Assembly: GCA_937943575.1 (NCBI GenBank)
Contig: CALEAV010000020.1
Span: 1 to 32,942, forward strand
Origin: an uncultured bacterium
Lineage (GTDB): Bacteria > Desulfobacterota > Desulfobaccia > Desulfobaccales > 0-14-0-80-60-11
Length of the DNA stretch: 32,942 nt
Direction of reading: 5' to 3'
The position numbers and the translations under genes were made by a program. Positions 15,972 through 24,011 of this stretch are shown one piece after another (the stretch's first letter is position 1; each line of letters begins with the position of its first letter). A model generated the notes under the pieces. It saw only the letters and a list, made by a program, of their open reading frames with translations. It ran no database searches and was not told the origin of the DNA.

Positions 15972-15985
15972 CCCCGCCGGCGGGG
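15972..15985. terminator. Palindromic hairpin in a convergent gap
   Basis: CCCCGCCGGCGGGG is a perfect 14-nt palindrome in the 36-nt gap between the radical SAM pseudogene and the minus-strand membrane protein. On the minus strand it is followed about ten bases later by TTTTT (15957-15961 region), so it could end transcription of the glycan cluster. Confidence 0.4.
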
Positions 15986-15993
15986 CGGCCCGT

Positions 15994-18441
15994 TCAGGCC
16001 CGGAGCTCCCTCCCCCGGGGGGCAAATCCCACCAGCGCCCCAGCCGGAATGAGGGCGGCATAGCAGAGGGCGCCCACCGTCAGGGTGAGGCTGACGCCCC
16101 AGGCCAGCCCCAGGATGGCCGCGGCCCCGGCCGCCAGCACTCCGGCGGCGCCGTTGATGCCCCAGAACCAGGGGGTGGGGCGGGGATCCTGCTGCATCAC
16201 CAGGCGCATGCCGGTGGGGAAGCCGCAGCCCATGAGCAGCCCCGCCGGGGCGATGACGGCCACGCACAGCACCCCCCGCCAGAGCAGGGAGGCGCCTTCC
16301 GCCCCCGCCAGCACTCCGGGCAGCCACCCAGGCAGGCTGCCCAGGTAGGCGGCGGTGAGGAGGGCCCAGCCCCAAAGCCACCCCGGCCGGGTAAGGGGCA
16401 GGCCTCCGGACAGCAGGCTCCCCACCCCGGTGGTGAAGATGAGGCTGAAGAGCACCACGCTGAGGCCATGGAAAGGGTGCCCCAAAAAGACGCCCAGGCG
16501 CTGGAAGAGACCGATCTCCACCATCATGAAGCCCACCCCGATGAGGAGGAAATAGGCGGTGCCGCCGGCGATGAATCGGGGCCGCACCTCCCGCACGGCC
16601 GGTCTCAGGGGCACGATGATGGTCACAATCACCAGGATGAGGGAGACCGCCAGGACCAAAAGGAGAGTGAAGGCCGCCAGGAAATTCCCCAGCAGGGCCC
16701 CCCCGGGTTTGATCTGGCGGGCCAGGGGCAGCCAGGCGCCGGGACGGTGGTAGGGCAGGTGATTGAAAAAGAAGGGGCGGTCATCCGTGGGGGGGCGCAC
16801 ATCCACCAGAAAGGTGCGGGAGGCGTCCTCCAGGGCCTGGCGGCTCCCTGCCTCCAGGAGGGCCTGCCAGTGGGGGGAGGCCGGCGGGCGGCGGGGGTGC
16901 AGCAGCAGCCGGTAGTCATAATCCCTGACCGCCTGCTCCAGGGCTGCCAGGTCCCGGGGCGTCCAGGGGGAGGCGGCGACAAGCAGGGTGGCCATCTTGT
17001 CGGCAGAAACGGCGAAGAGGTGCTCCCTGGGATCTCTGACGCCCCCCTCCAGCAGGGCGGCCACCGCCAGGCTGAGGAGGCGGCTGAATTCGTCCACCTC
17101 GCCGGGGCTGTACCAGCGGCTGACGCTGAAAACGCCTTCCGGAGTCAGGCGGGAGAGGAAGGTGCGCCAGGCCTCCACCGTATAGATGCCATTTTCAGCC
17201 GTGGTAAAGCCGCCGGCGGCGTTGGCCCGTTCATCCCCGGCCAGGCTCATGTGGATGATGTCGAAGGTTTCCCGGTGCCGGGAGAACCAGTTGCGGGCCT
17301 CCGCCGCCACAAACCGGACCCCGGGGAGGTCCGCCAGCCCGGCGATGCGGGAGAGCTGCGGGTGGCGGGTCACCAGGTTCACCAGGATGGGATTGAGCTC
17401 CAGGCCGGTGAGGTCCCGGCGGCCGAAGACCCAGGCGGAGAGCACATCCCGGCCGCCGCCGGCCCCCACCACCGCCACCCGGGGACGCTCCGGGAGGAAG
17501 TGGACCAGATTCACCACGTCATATTTGAGGAACTCCACTTCTTCCTCCCGGCCCCGGAAGGGGAACATCTGGGCGTCGGCAAAGCCGTCAGACCGCAGAA
17601 TGAAAAAGTCCACCTGCAGGCCGGGCGGCAGCTGGGGGGAAGGCCCCCAGAGGAAGTCCTCACTGCCCGCCACCCGGACCACCGTGACCCGGGAAAAGTA
17701 ATTCCACCTCTCCGCTATGAACTTAAAGGGATTGCGGCGCTCCAGTTCATCCTTGACCACCAGGGGCTGCAGACCGTAGACGGTGAGCCCGTTGAGCATG
17801 GCAAAGGCGGCCAGGGGGAGGGCCAGCCTTAGGCGGCGCGCCAGCCAGGGGGCCAGCGGCGGGGGCGGCTCCGGCATGCCCCCCAGCCCGGAGCGGGCAA
17901 AGAGGCTGCCGGCGGCGATGGCCAGCACCCCCAGCCAGAGCACGGCCGAGGGGCCATCGGTGAGACTGAGGAGGCCCACCACCGCCAGACAGCCCACCGC
18001 CGCGCCCACCATGTCCACCCCATAGACCCGGCTCACCGGAAAGGGGCTCTGGGTGAGGGCCAGGCTCACGGTGATGCCGGAGAAGACATAGGGAAGGGCG
18101 AGGAAGACCGCCAGCAGCAGCCAGGCCACCACACAGGTGAGGGACAGGGCCACCGTCACCGGCAAAAGCAGCTGGCCCACCAGGGAGACGACCAGGCTCA
18201 CTCCGAAGGCGGTGCTGAAATACGCCAGGTGATATGACAGGCTGACGGCATAACGCTTCTGGTGGTAATAGACCCAGACTGCCCCCACGGTGAGGCCGAA
18301 CATGGCCATGCTGATGGCAAAAAAGGCCAGATGATACCACAGGATGACGGAGAGGATGCGGGTCTCCACCAGCTGGAACATCAGGGTACAGGCGGTGATC
18401 AGAAAGACCCCGGCATAGAAATGAAATGGTTTCTCTTTCAT
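15994..18441 (-). CDS. Polytopic membrane protein with spermidine-synthase-like domain
   Basis: This 815-aa protein has a block of about six or seven transmembrane helices (residues 10-225), a soluble Rossmann domain (about 240-570), and a second block of about six helices (585-800). The soluble part has the S-adenosylmethionine-type motif VAVVGAGGGRDVL (322-334) and an acidic residue after it (GLELNP), as in spermidine synthase-like proteins. Known relatives are annotated as spermidine synthase or as fused MFS transporter/spermidine synthase. Whether it makes a polyamine, moves one, or modifies a glycan is unknown. The ATG at 18441 overlaps the stop of the GT39 gene (ATGA), so it is translationally coupled and belongs to the envelope-glycan cluster. 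It is the last gene and ends in a convergent gap with a hairpin. Confidence 0.8.
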   Translation of the reverse strand: MKEKPFHFYAGVFLITACTLMFQLVETRILSVILWYHLAFFAISMAMFGLTVGAVWVYYHQKRYAVSLSYHLAYFSTAFGVSLVVSLVGQLLLPVTVALSLTCVVAWLLLAVFLALPYVFSGITVSLALTQSPFPVSRVYGVDMVGAAVGCLAVVGLLSLTDGPSAVLWLGVLAIAAGSLFARSGLGGMPEPPPPLAPWLARRLRLALPLAAFAMLNGLTVYGLQPLVVKDELERRNPFKFIAERWNYFSRVTVVRVAGSEDFLWGPSPQLPPGLQVDFFILRSDGFADAQMFPFRGREEEVEFLKYDVVNLVHFLPERPRVAVVGAGGGRDVLSAWVFGRRDLTGLELNPILVNLVTRHPQLSRIAGLADLPGVRFVAAEARNWFSRHRETFDIIHMSLAGDERANAAGGFTTAENGIYTVEAWRTFLSRLTPEGVFSVSRWYSPGEVDEFSRLLSLAVAALLEGGVRDPREHLFAVSADKMATLLVAASPWTPRDLAALEQAVRDYDYRLLLHPRRPPASPHWQALLEAGSRQALEDASRTFLVDVRPPTDDRPFFFNHLPYHRPGAWLPLARQIKPGGALLGNFLAAFTLLLVLAVSLILVIVTIIVPLRPAVREVRPRFIAGGTAYFLLIGVGFMMVEIGLFQRLGVFLGHPFHGLSVVLFSLIFTTGVGSLLSGGLPLTRPGWLWGWALLTAAYLGSLPGWLPGVLAGAEGASLLWRGVLCVAVIAPAGLLMGCGFPTGMRLVMQQDPRPTPWFWGINGAAGVLAAGAAAILGLAWGVSLTLTVGALCYAALIPAGALVGFAPRGRELRA

Positions 18442-19988
18442 GGAACTCCATTTTCTTTCTGGATTTTCTCAACCAGAACAATATGTTCTGCTAAAAATTT
18501 ATAGGTAAAACGGGGATTGCATTGCAGCCGGAACTCAAACCAGGTGTACTCCTTGTCGTCCAAAACCAAAAATTTGTCGTGTCGTTCGAGAAAATCGGAC
18601 CAGGGGACAATATTCAGGTGGGGGAAGTGGCGTCTGACCCCGGACATATTGTGGTAATCGTCCACTGACCCCAGACTGTTGCCCCGGCTGACGGCCGCCT
18701 CCCAGTCCAGGAGAAAATAGTAACGCTCCGGGGTGGGGGAGTGATACACCCGCTCCAGGAACTCGGTGGCGGCCGGAACCACCACCGGCAGGGAGGGGGC
18801 ATCGGGCGGTCCCACCTCCTGAGGGGGGGGCGGCACCGGCCAGATGACGGCATAGAGCACGGGGGCTGCCAGTTGTCCTGCCAGGAGGAGGGCCGCAAGC
18901 CGCAGCCGGAAGTCCCCCCGGCCCCACCGCAGGGACACCTGCCAAAATCCGGGGAACCACATGTGGGCCACGCTGCTTAACACCACCGCCCACCCCAGGA
19001 TGCCGGGGAGAAAATACCGCTCCGAAAACACCGACACCATCAGGCGGGACACCACCCAGGCCGTCGCCGGCGGGAGACAGATGAGGAGGAGGGCAGCTAT
19101 ATGCAGGTCGTCCCGAACCCGGACCTCCGTCTCACCGGCCGGGGCCGGCTCCGGCGGGGCGTCCCCCGACGCCGCCTTCATCCCCCAAGCCGCCCACCAC
19201 CAGAATACAAGCAGCAGCGCCAAGGGCAGGGTGTGGAGGAAGGCAATCAGGAGGTCACGGGGCACCGGCACCGGGATCCAGGAATGGGGGTTGCCGGTCT
19301 GGCGATGTCGCTGAAAGACCTCGAGCCAGGGGAGGAAACTCAGCCACCCCAGGAGCACCGCCCCATAAAGGCGGGGGTGAAAGACCCGTCGCCGCCAATC
19401 CGCAATCAAGGTGGCCAAAAGAAAGATGACGCTGTAAAGTGGGCCAAAGTAATGGACCAAAACCAACCCGGCATGCACCAGCGCCTGACCGGCGGCCAGG
19501 CCCCATGATGCCTTTCCCGGCCGGAGCGCCCGCCGGACATAGATCCACAGGGCCAGGCTGGCCAGCAGCAGAAACAAACCGTAGCATCGGGCCTCCCGGA
19601 GTCGGGCCACCAGCGCCAGGGGGAGGCAGAAAGCCGCCACTGTCCCCAGGGCGGTGGGGCCGCTGGGGTAAGCCTGCCGGATAGTCCGCCAGACGATGAC
19701 AAAGGCCAGCAGTATCCCCAGACTGGACAGGAGCCTAAGACTGAGTTCAGAGCTCCCCCAGAGCCGTGCCCAGATCCAGGCCGCCAGATAGAACAGCGGT
19801 GGGGAGTTGTCAGCCTGGTCGGCCAGGGCCGCCAACATCCGGACGGGGCTGGGAAGACTCACCAGCAGGTAGGTGAGGACCTCATCACCCCAGAAATACA
19901 TCCTATGGTGCAGGATGAGAAAGGCGGCCCCCAGGGAGGCCAGCCCAAGAACCATGACCCCCCATTCCGTCTCGCCCCTTCTGATCAT
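18438..19988 (-). CDS. Membrane glycosyltransferase, GT39/ArnT-like
   Basis: This 516-aa protein has many transmembrane helices and the family's first-loop acidic motif in MYFWGDEVLTYLL (D35, E36), placed right after helix 1. Such enzymes move a sugar from a polyprenyl-phosphate donor to a lipid, glycan or protein at the periplasmic face. The C-terminal 120 residues form a soluble periplasmic domain with the pattern ERYYFLLDWEAA. The ATG at 19988 was chosen over the in-frame start at 20051 because it overlaps the deacetylase stop as ATGA and has GAGG upstream. It also overlaps the next gene by four bases. Family membership is good; acceptor and sugar are unknown. Confidence 0.82.
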   Translation of the reverse strand: MIRRGETEWGVMVLGLASLGAAFLILHHRMYFWGDEVLTYLLVSLPSPVRMLAALADQADNSPPLFYLAAWIWARLWGSSELSLRLLSSLGILLAFVIVWRTIRQAYPSGPTALGTVAAFCLPLALVARLREARCYGLFLLLASLALWIYVRRALRPGKASWGLAAGQALVHAGLVLVHYFGPLYSVIFLLATLIADWRRRVFHPRLYGAVLLGWLSFLPWLEVFQRHRQTGNPHSWIPVPVPRDLLIAFLHTLPLALLLVFWWWAAWGMKAASGDAPPEPAPAGETEVRVRDDLHIAALLLICLPPATAWVVSRLMVSVFSERYFLPGILGWAVVLSSVAHMWFPGFWQVSLRWGRGDFRLRLAALLLAGQLAAPVLYAVIWPVPPPPQEVGPPDAPSLPVVVPAATEFLERVYHSPTPERYYFLLDWEAAVSRGNSLGSVDDYHNMSGVRRHFPHLNIVPWSDFLERHDKFLVLDDKEYTWFEFRLQCNPRFTYKFLAEHIVLVEKIQKENGVP

Positions 19989-20950
19989 GACGGAGAATCC
20001 TCGCCGCCTCGGGTCACTGGGAATCTCAAAAGGCCCAGTCGCCACCGCCACTCCTGCAGTTGGCCGAGGAAATCATAGGCCCCCGTGAGCTTGCGGCGGA
20101 AATCATCCAGGGTATCCTGCTGCAGGACCAGGAGCCGGGGAATGAGGGGAGGCGGCCCGGGCAGGCGGGGCCGGCCGTAAATGGTAGTGAAGATGTAGGT
20201 GATGCCCTGCGCCGTGAGGGAGGACAGGGCCTTCCGGGGAATGGAGGCGCAGCCGCCATACGGCAGGGCCAGACATGCGGGCCGGAACCCGAGGTGCTCC
20301 TCCATAAACCTCAGCCCCGCCCCCACCTCCGCCGCGGCCGCCGCGGCCGACAGCCGCCCCAGGTCTGCGTGGGTGTGGCCGTGGAGGCCCAGGCCCACCC
20401 CCGCCTGATGCAGCTCCCGAACCTCCTGCCAGGTGAGGGGCCGCCAAAGCTCCGGGAACCGCCGGGCATGGTCCCGCCAGGGGGCCGGGATCTCTTCCCC
20501 TGCCTCCTCCGGCCGGCAGAAGCGATAGCCTTGTCGGGCCATAAAGAGCATCTCCGGCCGGTCCACAAAGCCGGTGGTGAGGAAGAGACTGAGCCGCAGG
20601 CCATATTTCCGGGCCAGGGGCCAGGCCACCCGGCAAAAATCGGCGTAGCCGTCATCGAAGGTGAGGAGCACGGCCTTCGGGGGCACGGGCAGAAGCCCCC
20701 GGGCGGCGGCGGTGAATTCCTTCAAAGACAGGGTCCGCCAGCCTTCCCGGGCCAGCAGGGCCAGCTGGGACTCAAACTGCTCCGGCGGCAGGGTATACAG
20801 GGGCTCTTCCGGATCCTCCACCAGGTCCGGCAGCACCCGGTGGTAGCAGAGCACCGGGACGAAACCCTTTCCCGGGGGCAGCCGCCGGCCAAGGCCTCCC
20901 CCCAGGCGGGCGCCCAGACGGGCCAGCGCCAGGATGGCCCGACGCCGCAT
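19985..20950 (-). CDS. Polysaccharide deacetylase (NodB/CE4 family)
   Basis: This 321-aa enzyme removes acetyl groups from N-acetylated sugars. The metal and catalytic motifs are intact: TFDDGY (97-102; D99 as base, D100 as metal ligand) and HGHTH (190-194; two metal histidines). Further on LALPYGG is a version of the RxPY/G motif. The N-terminus is basic with a weak hydrophobic stretch (MRRRAILALARLG), which could be a membrane-targeting region but is not a clear signal peptide. The ATG at 20950 lies one base after the GT2 stop; an earlier in-frame start at 21025 would run far into that gene and is less likely. The context suggests that it trims a surface glycan built by the same cluster. 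Confidence 0.9.
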   Translation of the reverse strand: MRRRAILALARLGARLGGGLGRRLPPGKGFVPVLCYHRVLPDLVEDPEEPLYTLPPEQFESQLALLAREGWRTLSLKEFTAAARGLLPVPPKAVLLTFDDGYADFCRVAWPLARKYGLRLSLFLTTGFVDRPEMLFMARQGYRFCRPEEAGEEIPAPWRDHARRFPELWRPLTWQEVRELHQAGVGLGLHGHTHADLGRLSAAAAAAEVGAGLRFMEEHLGFRPACLALPYGGCASIPRKALSSLTAQGITYIFTTIYGRPRLPGPPPLIPRLLVLQQDTLDDFRRKLTGAYDFLGQLQEWRWRLGLLRFPVTRGGEDSPS

Positions 20951-20951
20951 G

Positions 20952-21803
20952 TCACCCCCGCCCGAGGCGCAGCAGGCGCCGGAGGTGCCAGCGCCGCTGA
21001 AACTCCCGGAACCCCGGGTCCTCATAGCGGGGGGCCCTCTGCCGCCGCGCCTGCAGATAGCCGAGGAGGATCTCCAGGCCGGGCCTGAGGTACGGCCGGC
21101 TGGCCAGATGATACAGGCTGCTGGCCAGCACCCACAGGGGGGAGGCCCCGGCGAAATACAGGGCCCGGCCGTGGCGCCGCCAGCCCTTGGCCCGGGGCTT
21201 CAGGTGCAGAGCCCCAAGCTCCGGATCGGGGAAGGTCACCGCCTGCCAGCCCCGCCAGAGGGCTTTGAGGGAGTCGATGCCTTCCCAGCCCTCCCCGGGG
21301 GCCAGGCCCCCCAGATCCTCGAAACACTCCCGCCGCCAGCCCTTGAGCGCCCCGATCATGCCGAACTGCTGGCCCCGCATCGGCGCCCACCGGCCCGCAT
21401 GGAATTCCCAGACGGTGCCGGTGGCCACCCCCAGCCGGGGCCGGGTCCGGAATTTGTCCAGGATCATCTCATAATACCGGGGTCCCAAAATAATATCGGC
21501 ATCCAGGACAAAAAGAAAATCATAGTCCGCCACATGAAGCCGGGAAAACCCGCAGCTTAGGGCCGCCACCAAACGGGAGCCGGTGTCCCGGGGCCCCTCC
21601 CGGGGGCGGCTGACCGGCAGGATCCACGGGTGCCGGCGGGCCGCCGCCCGCATCCACTCCCCGGTGTCATCCGCAGAGCCGTCATTCACCAGGACCCAGA
21701 GGGCGGGGGGCACGGTCTGGCGGGCCACGGAGACAAGGGTGAAGCCCAGGGTGGCGGCTTCATCCCGGGCGGCGGTGACGATGGCATAGCGGGGCTCAGG
21801 CAT
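20952..21803 (-). CDS. Family 2 glycosyltransferase
   Basis: This 283-aa cytoplasmic enzyme uses a nucleotide-sugar donor. The GT-A start is clear: YAIVTAARDEAATL, then VNDGSADDT (39-47) and the metal-binding DAD at 101-103 in FVLDADIIL. The acceptor-side motif occurs around GWEGID (E-D type). A weak hydrophobic segment near residues 215-245 may dock at the membrane. It starts 15 nt after the flippase stop and its stop is one base from the deacetylase start, so all are in one operon. It probably builds part of the glycan that the flippase exports. The exact sugar cannot be told. Confidence 0.9.
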   Translation of the reverse strand: MPEPRYAIVTAARDEAATLGFTLVSVARQTVPPALWVLVNDGSADDTGEWMRAAARRHPWILPVSRPREGPRDTGSRLVAALSCGFSRLHVADYDFLFVLDADIILGPRYYEMILDKFRTRPRLGVATGTVWEFHAGRWAPMRGQQFGMIGALKGWRRECFEDLGGLAPGEGWEGIDSLKALWRGWQAVTFPDPELGALHLKPRAKGWRRHGRALYFAGASPLWVLASSLYHLASRPYLRPGLEILLGYLQARRQRAPRYEDPGFREFQRRWHLRRLLRLGRG

Positions 21804-21818
21804 GGTGGATTTCCCGCC

Positions 21819-23135
21819 TCACCGCGCGGAAGCAAGCCTCAGATAGCACCAGAATTGCAGGATCAGCACCAGGCTGCTGTTCACCAGCATGGCCAAGGCT
21901 GCCCCCATCAGGCCCGCCCAGGAGACCAGAAGGAGGCCCGCACTCAGGGTGGCCAGGAGACGGGCCAGGTAGATTTTCGCCGTGACATCCGGCCGGCCCA
22001 GGGCCCAGATGCCGCAGTCCGCGGCCAAGGGCAGGGCCCCCACCCAGCCCTGGACTGCCAGGAGACCCAAAAGCAGGCCGTGGCCGGCAAACTGCGGCCC
22101 AAAGAAGACCTGGAGCAGACGATCTCCTCCCACAATGATCAGGAGGCAGACGCTTCCGACCACTGCCCCCAGCAGGAGGGTGTTGACCAGGACAAAGTGC
22201 CGCATCTCTGAGGCCTTCCGGGACGAAAACACCCGGGCTGCCTGGGGCAGCAGAAAATTTCTGCTGCCCACAATCACCGGGTTGACCAGGGACACCACGG
22301 TCTGACAGGCCGCCAGCACCCCCACCCCCTGGAGGTCGCCCAGGGCGGCCAGAAACCAGGGAAAGGCATAGTTGCTCAGGTTGTAAGCCTGGCTGCCCCC
22401 CAGCAGCCACTTGCCGAAGGACCAATGGCGTTCCATGACCTCTCTGGTCACCTGCAGAGAGAAGGTCAAAGACCGGCGGTATTCCGCCAGCCAGACAAGC
22501 CCCACCACCCCCCCGGCCAGGGAGAAAACCCAGAGCGCCCGGCTGGCGGACAGGCTCCCAAGCCATGCCAGCAGAATCAGGCCAGCGATTCTCAGGCCCG
22601 AGGCCAGGAGGTCCACCCCCAGGGCTTTGCCCGTCTCCAGGTGGGCGAAATACATGCGACGGCAGAACTCCAGGAAGTAAATGCCCAGGCCGGTGGCCAG
22701 CAAAGTGGCGGGGATGGCCGCCAAGCCCGGAGGGGCGCCCCGCCGGGCCAGCACGTAGGCCGCCAGCCCCAGAAAGGGGAGGGCCAGCAGGGAGAAGGCC
22801 ACCTGCTGGAGCAGGGCGCTGCCGGTGTAGGAGGCCGCCTCCGAAGCCGGCAGGCGGGGGTGGAAATATGTATAAGGGAGCCAAATGAGCACTTCCTGGA
22901 ACTCCATCACCAGTCCCAGAAGGGTGAGGGCCACCAGATAAAGGCCCAATTCCTCCTTGCCGCACACCCGCCCCACAATGAGGGTGGTGGCAAAGGAGGC
23001 CGCCGCCACCACGCCCTGATCCAGGAGGGTGAGGAGGCGGGGGCGGTCCAGAACCGCGGTCAGCAGGACGGACCGCCACTCTGAGGAGACTGCCTGCTTG
23101 TGGGCCCGGTGATCCCGTTCCCCGTCCGGCTCCAC
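21819..23135 (-). CDS. Oligosaccharide flippase (Wzx-like, MOP superfamily)
   Basis: This 438-aa protein has about twelve hydrophobic helices over its whole length. The first part (LLDQGVVAAASFATTLIVGR) and the following GKEELGLYLVALTLLG match the start of polysaccharide transport family proteins, which flip lipid-linked glycans across the inner membrane. A charged N-terminal tail (residues 1-20) precedes the first helix. The start is a GTG at 23135 with AGGAG seven bases upstream; there is no better ATG. A competing frame over the same region is Pro/Gly-rich and is a shadow. It is the first gene of the minus-strand glycan cluster. A promoter probably lies in the 141-nt gap to livF, but none was recognised. 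Confidence 0.85.
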   Translation of the reverse strand: MEPDGERDHRAHKQAVSSEWRSVLLTAVLDRPRLLTLLDQGVVAAASFATTLIVGRVCGKEELGLYLVALTLLGLVMEFQEVLIWLPYTYFHPRLPASEAASYTGSALLQQVAFSLLALPFLGLAAYVLARRGAPPGLAAIPATLLATGLGIYFLEFCRRMYFAHLETGKALGVDLLASGLRIAGLILLAWLGSLSASRALWVFSLAGGVVGLVWLAEYRRSLTFSLQVTREVMERHWSFGKWLLGGSQAYNLSNYAFPWFLAALGDLQGVGVLAACQTVVSLVNPVIVGSRNFLLPQAARVFSSRKASEMRHFVLVNTLLLGAVVGSVCLLIIVGGDRLLQVFFGPQFAGHGLLLGLLAVQGWVGALPLAADCGIWALGRPDVTAKIYLARLLATLSAGLLLVSWAGLMGAALAMLVNSSLVLILQFWCYLRLASAR

Positions 23136-23218
23136 TGGATTCTCCTGAGGCTGATCCTGCCCGGTTTGGTAGTTGTCTTACCATGGCAGGCCTGGGAGTG
23201 GCAACCGGCGCCGGGGGC

Positions 23219-23232
23219 CCCTCCCGGGAGGG
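23219..23232. terminator. Palindrome CCCTCCCGGGAGGG between livF and the flippase gene
   Basis: This perfect 14-nt palindrome lies 45 bases after the livF stop on the minus strand and upstream of the flippase gene. It may separate the liv operon from the glycan cluster. There is no T-tract, so a simple intrinsic terminator is not proven. Confidence 0.3.
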
Positions 23233-23276
23233 CAGGTCCGCCCGTCGCTCTCCGGGCGTCTGGAAAGGGGCCCGGC

Positions 23277-24011
23277 TCAGGCCGGCACTGTGTGAAAGAA
23301 CTCCGCCAGCTCCGGATCGGCGGCCAGCTCCGGACCGGACCCCGCCTTCACCACCCGGCCCTGGTCCAGGAAATAGGCCGCCTGGGCCTCCGGCAGCAGC
23401 AGGTGCGTCTCCAGCTGGCTGGCCGCCACCAGGGTGAGGCCCTGGCCGAGGAGAGTGAGGAAGACCTGCCGGAAGAGCTTCACAAACCGGGGGCTGAGGC
23501 CCAGGAAGGGCTCGTCGAAGAGGAGCACCCGGGCGCCGCTCATCAGGCCCCGGCCCAGGGTGACCATGCGCTGCTGGCCGCCGCTCAACACCCCGGCGGG
23601 GAGATGACGCCGCTCCGCCAGGTCGGGGAAGAGGCGATAGACCTCCGCCAGGCGTCGGGCCAGATCCTGCCGGCGCACATAGGCCCCCATCTCCAGGTTC
23701 TCCTCGACGCTCAGGTCCGGGAAGACCTCCATGCCCTCAGGCACCAGGACCAGCCCTCTGGCCACCCGCTCCCACACCGGCAAACCCTCGATGGGCTGAC
23801 CGTCCAGGAGGATGCGACCCGCCGCCGGGGTTGCCAGCCCGGCCACGGCGCGGAGCACCGTGCTCTTGCCGGCGCCGTTGGGGCCGGTAAGGAGGGTGAG
23901 GGCCCTGGGGGGGGCCGTCAGGGAAAGGCCTTCCACCACCGGACGCCCCCGCAGGATGACGGTGAGGCCCCGGACCTCAAGCCGGGGCGGCTCAGAGGCC
24001 GTCGGGCTCAT
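23277..24011 (-). CDS. livF: Branched-chain amino-acid ABC transporter ATPase LivF
   Basis: This 244-aa ATPase powers amino-acid uptake with LivG. Walker A is GPNGAGKST (43-51), the signature is a standard LSGGQQR (143-149), and Walker B is LLFDEP (164-169). The characteristic LivF feature LVPEGMEVFPDLSVEENLEMG (in part) is visible after the Q-loop. The switch position reads ASQLE; LivF proteins usually have Gln there too. The ATG at 24011 lies 20 nt inside the end of the LivM-LivG gene with GAGG upstream, so translation is coupled. It is the last gene of the importer operon. Confidence 0.93.
   Translation of the reverse strand: MSPTASEPPRLEVRGLTVILRGRPVVEGLSLTAPPRALTLLTGPNGAGKSTVLRAVAGLATPAAGRILLDGQPIEGLPVWERVARGLVLVPEGMEVFPDLSVEENLEMGAYVRRQDLARRLAEVYRLFPDLAERRHLPAGVLSGGQQRMVTLGRGLMSGARVLLFDEPFLGLSPRFVKLFRQVFLTLLGQGLTLVAASQLETHLLLPEAQAAYFLDQGRVVKAGSGPELAADPELAEFFHTVPA

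Noticed and set aside
16468-17832. Long plus-strand open frame opposite the spermidine-synthase-like gene
   Set aside because: Composition is typical of an antisense shadow, and the minus-strand protein has coherent membrane helices and an AdoMet motif.
21796-23184. Alternative minus-strand frame over the flippase gene
   Set aside because: Its translation is Pro/Gly-rich without membrane helices; the chosen frame gives a regular multi-helix flippase with a good ribosome binding site.
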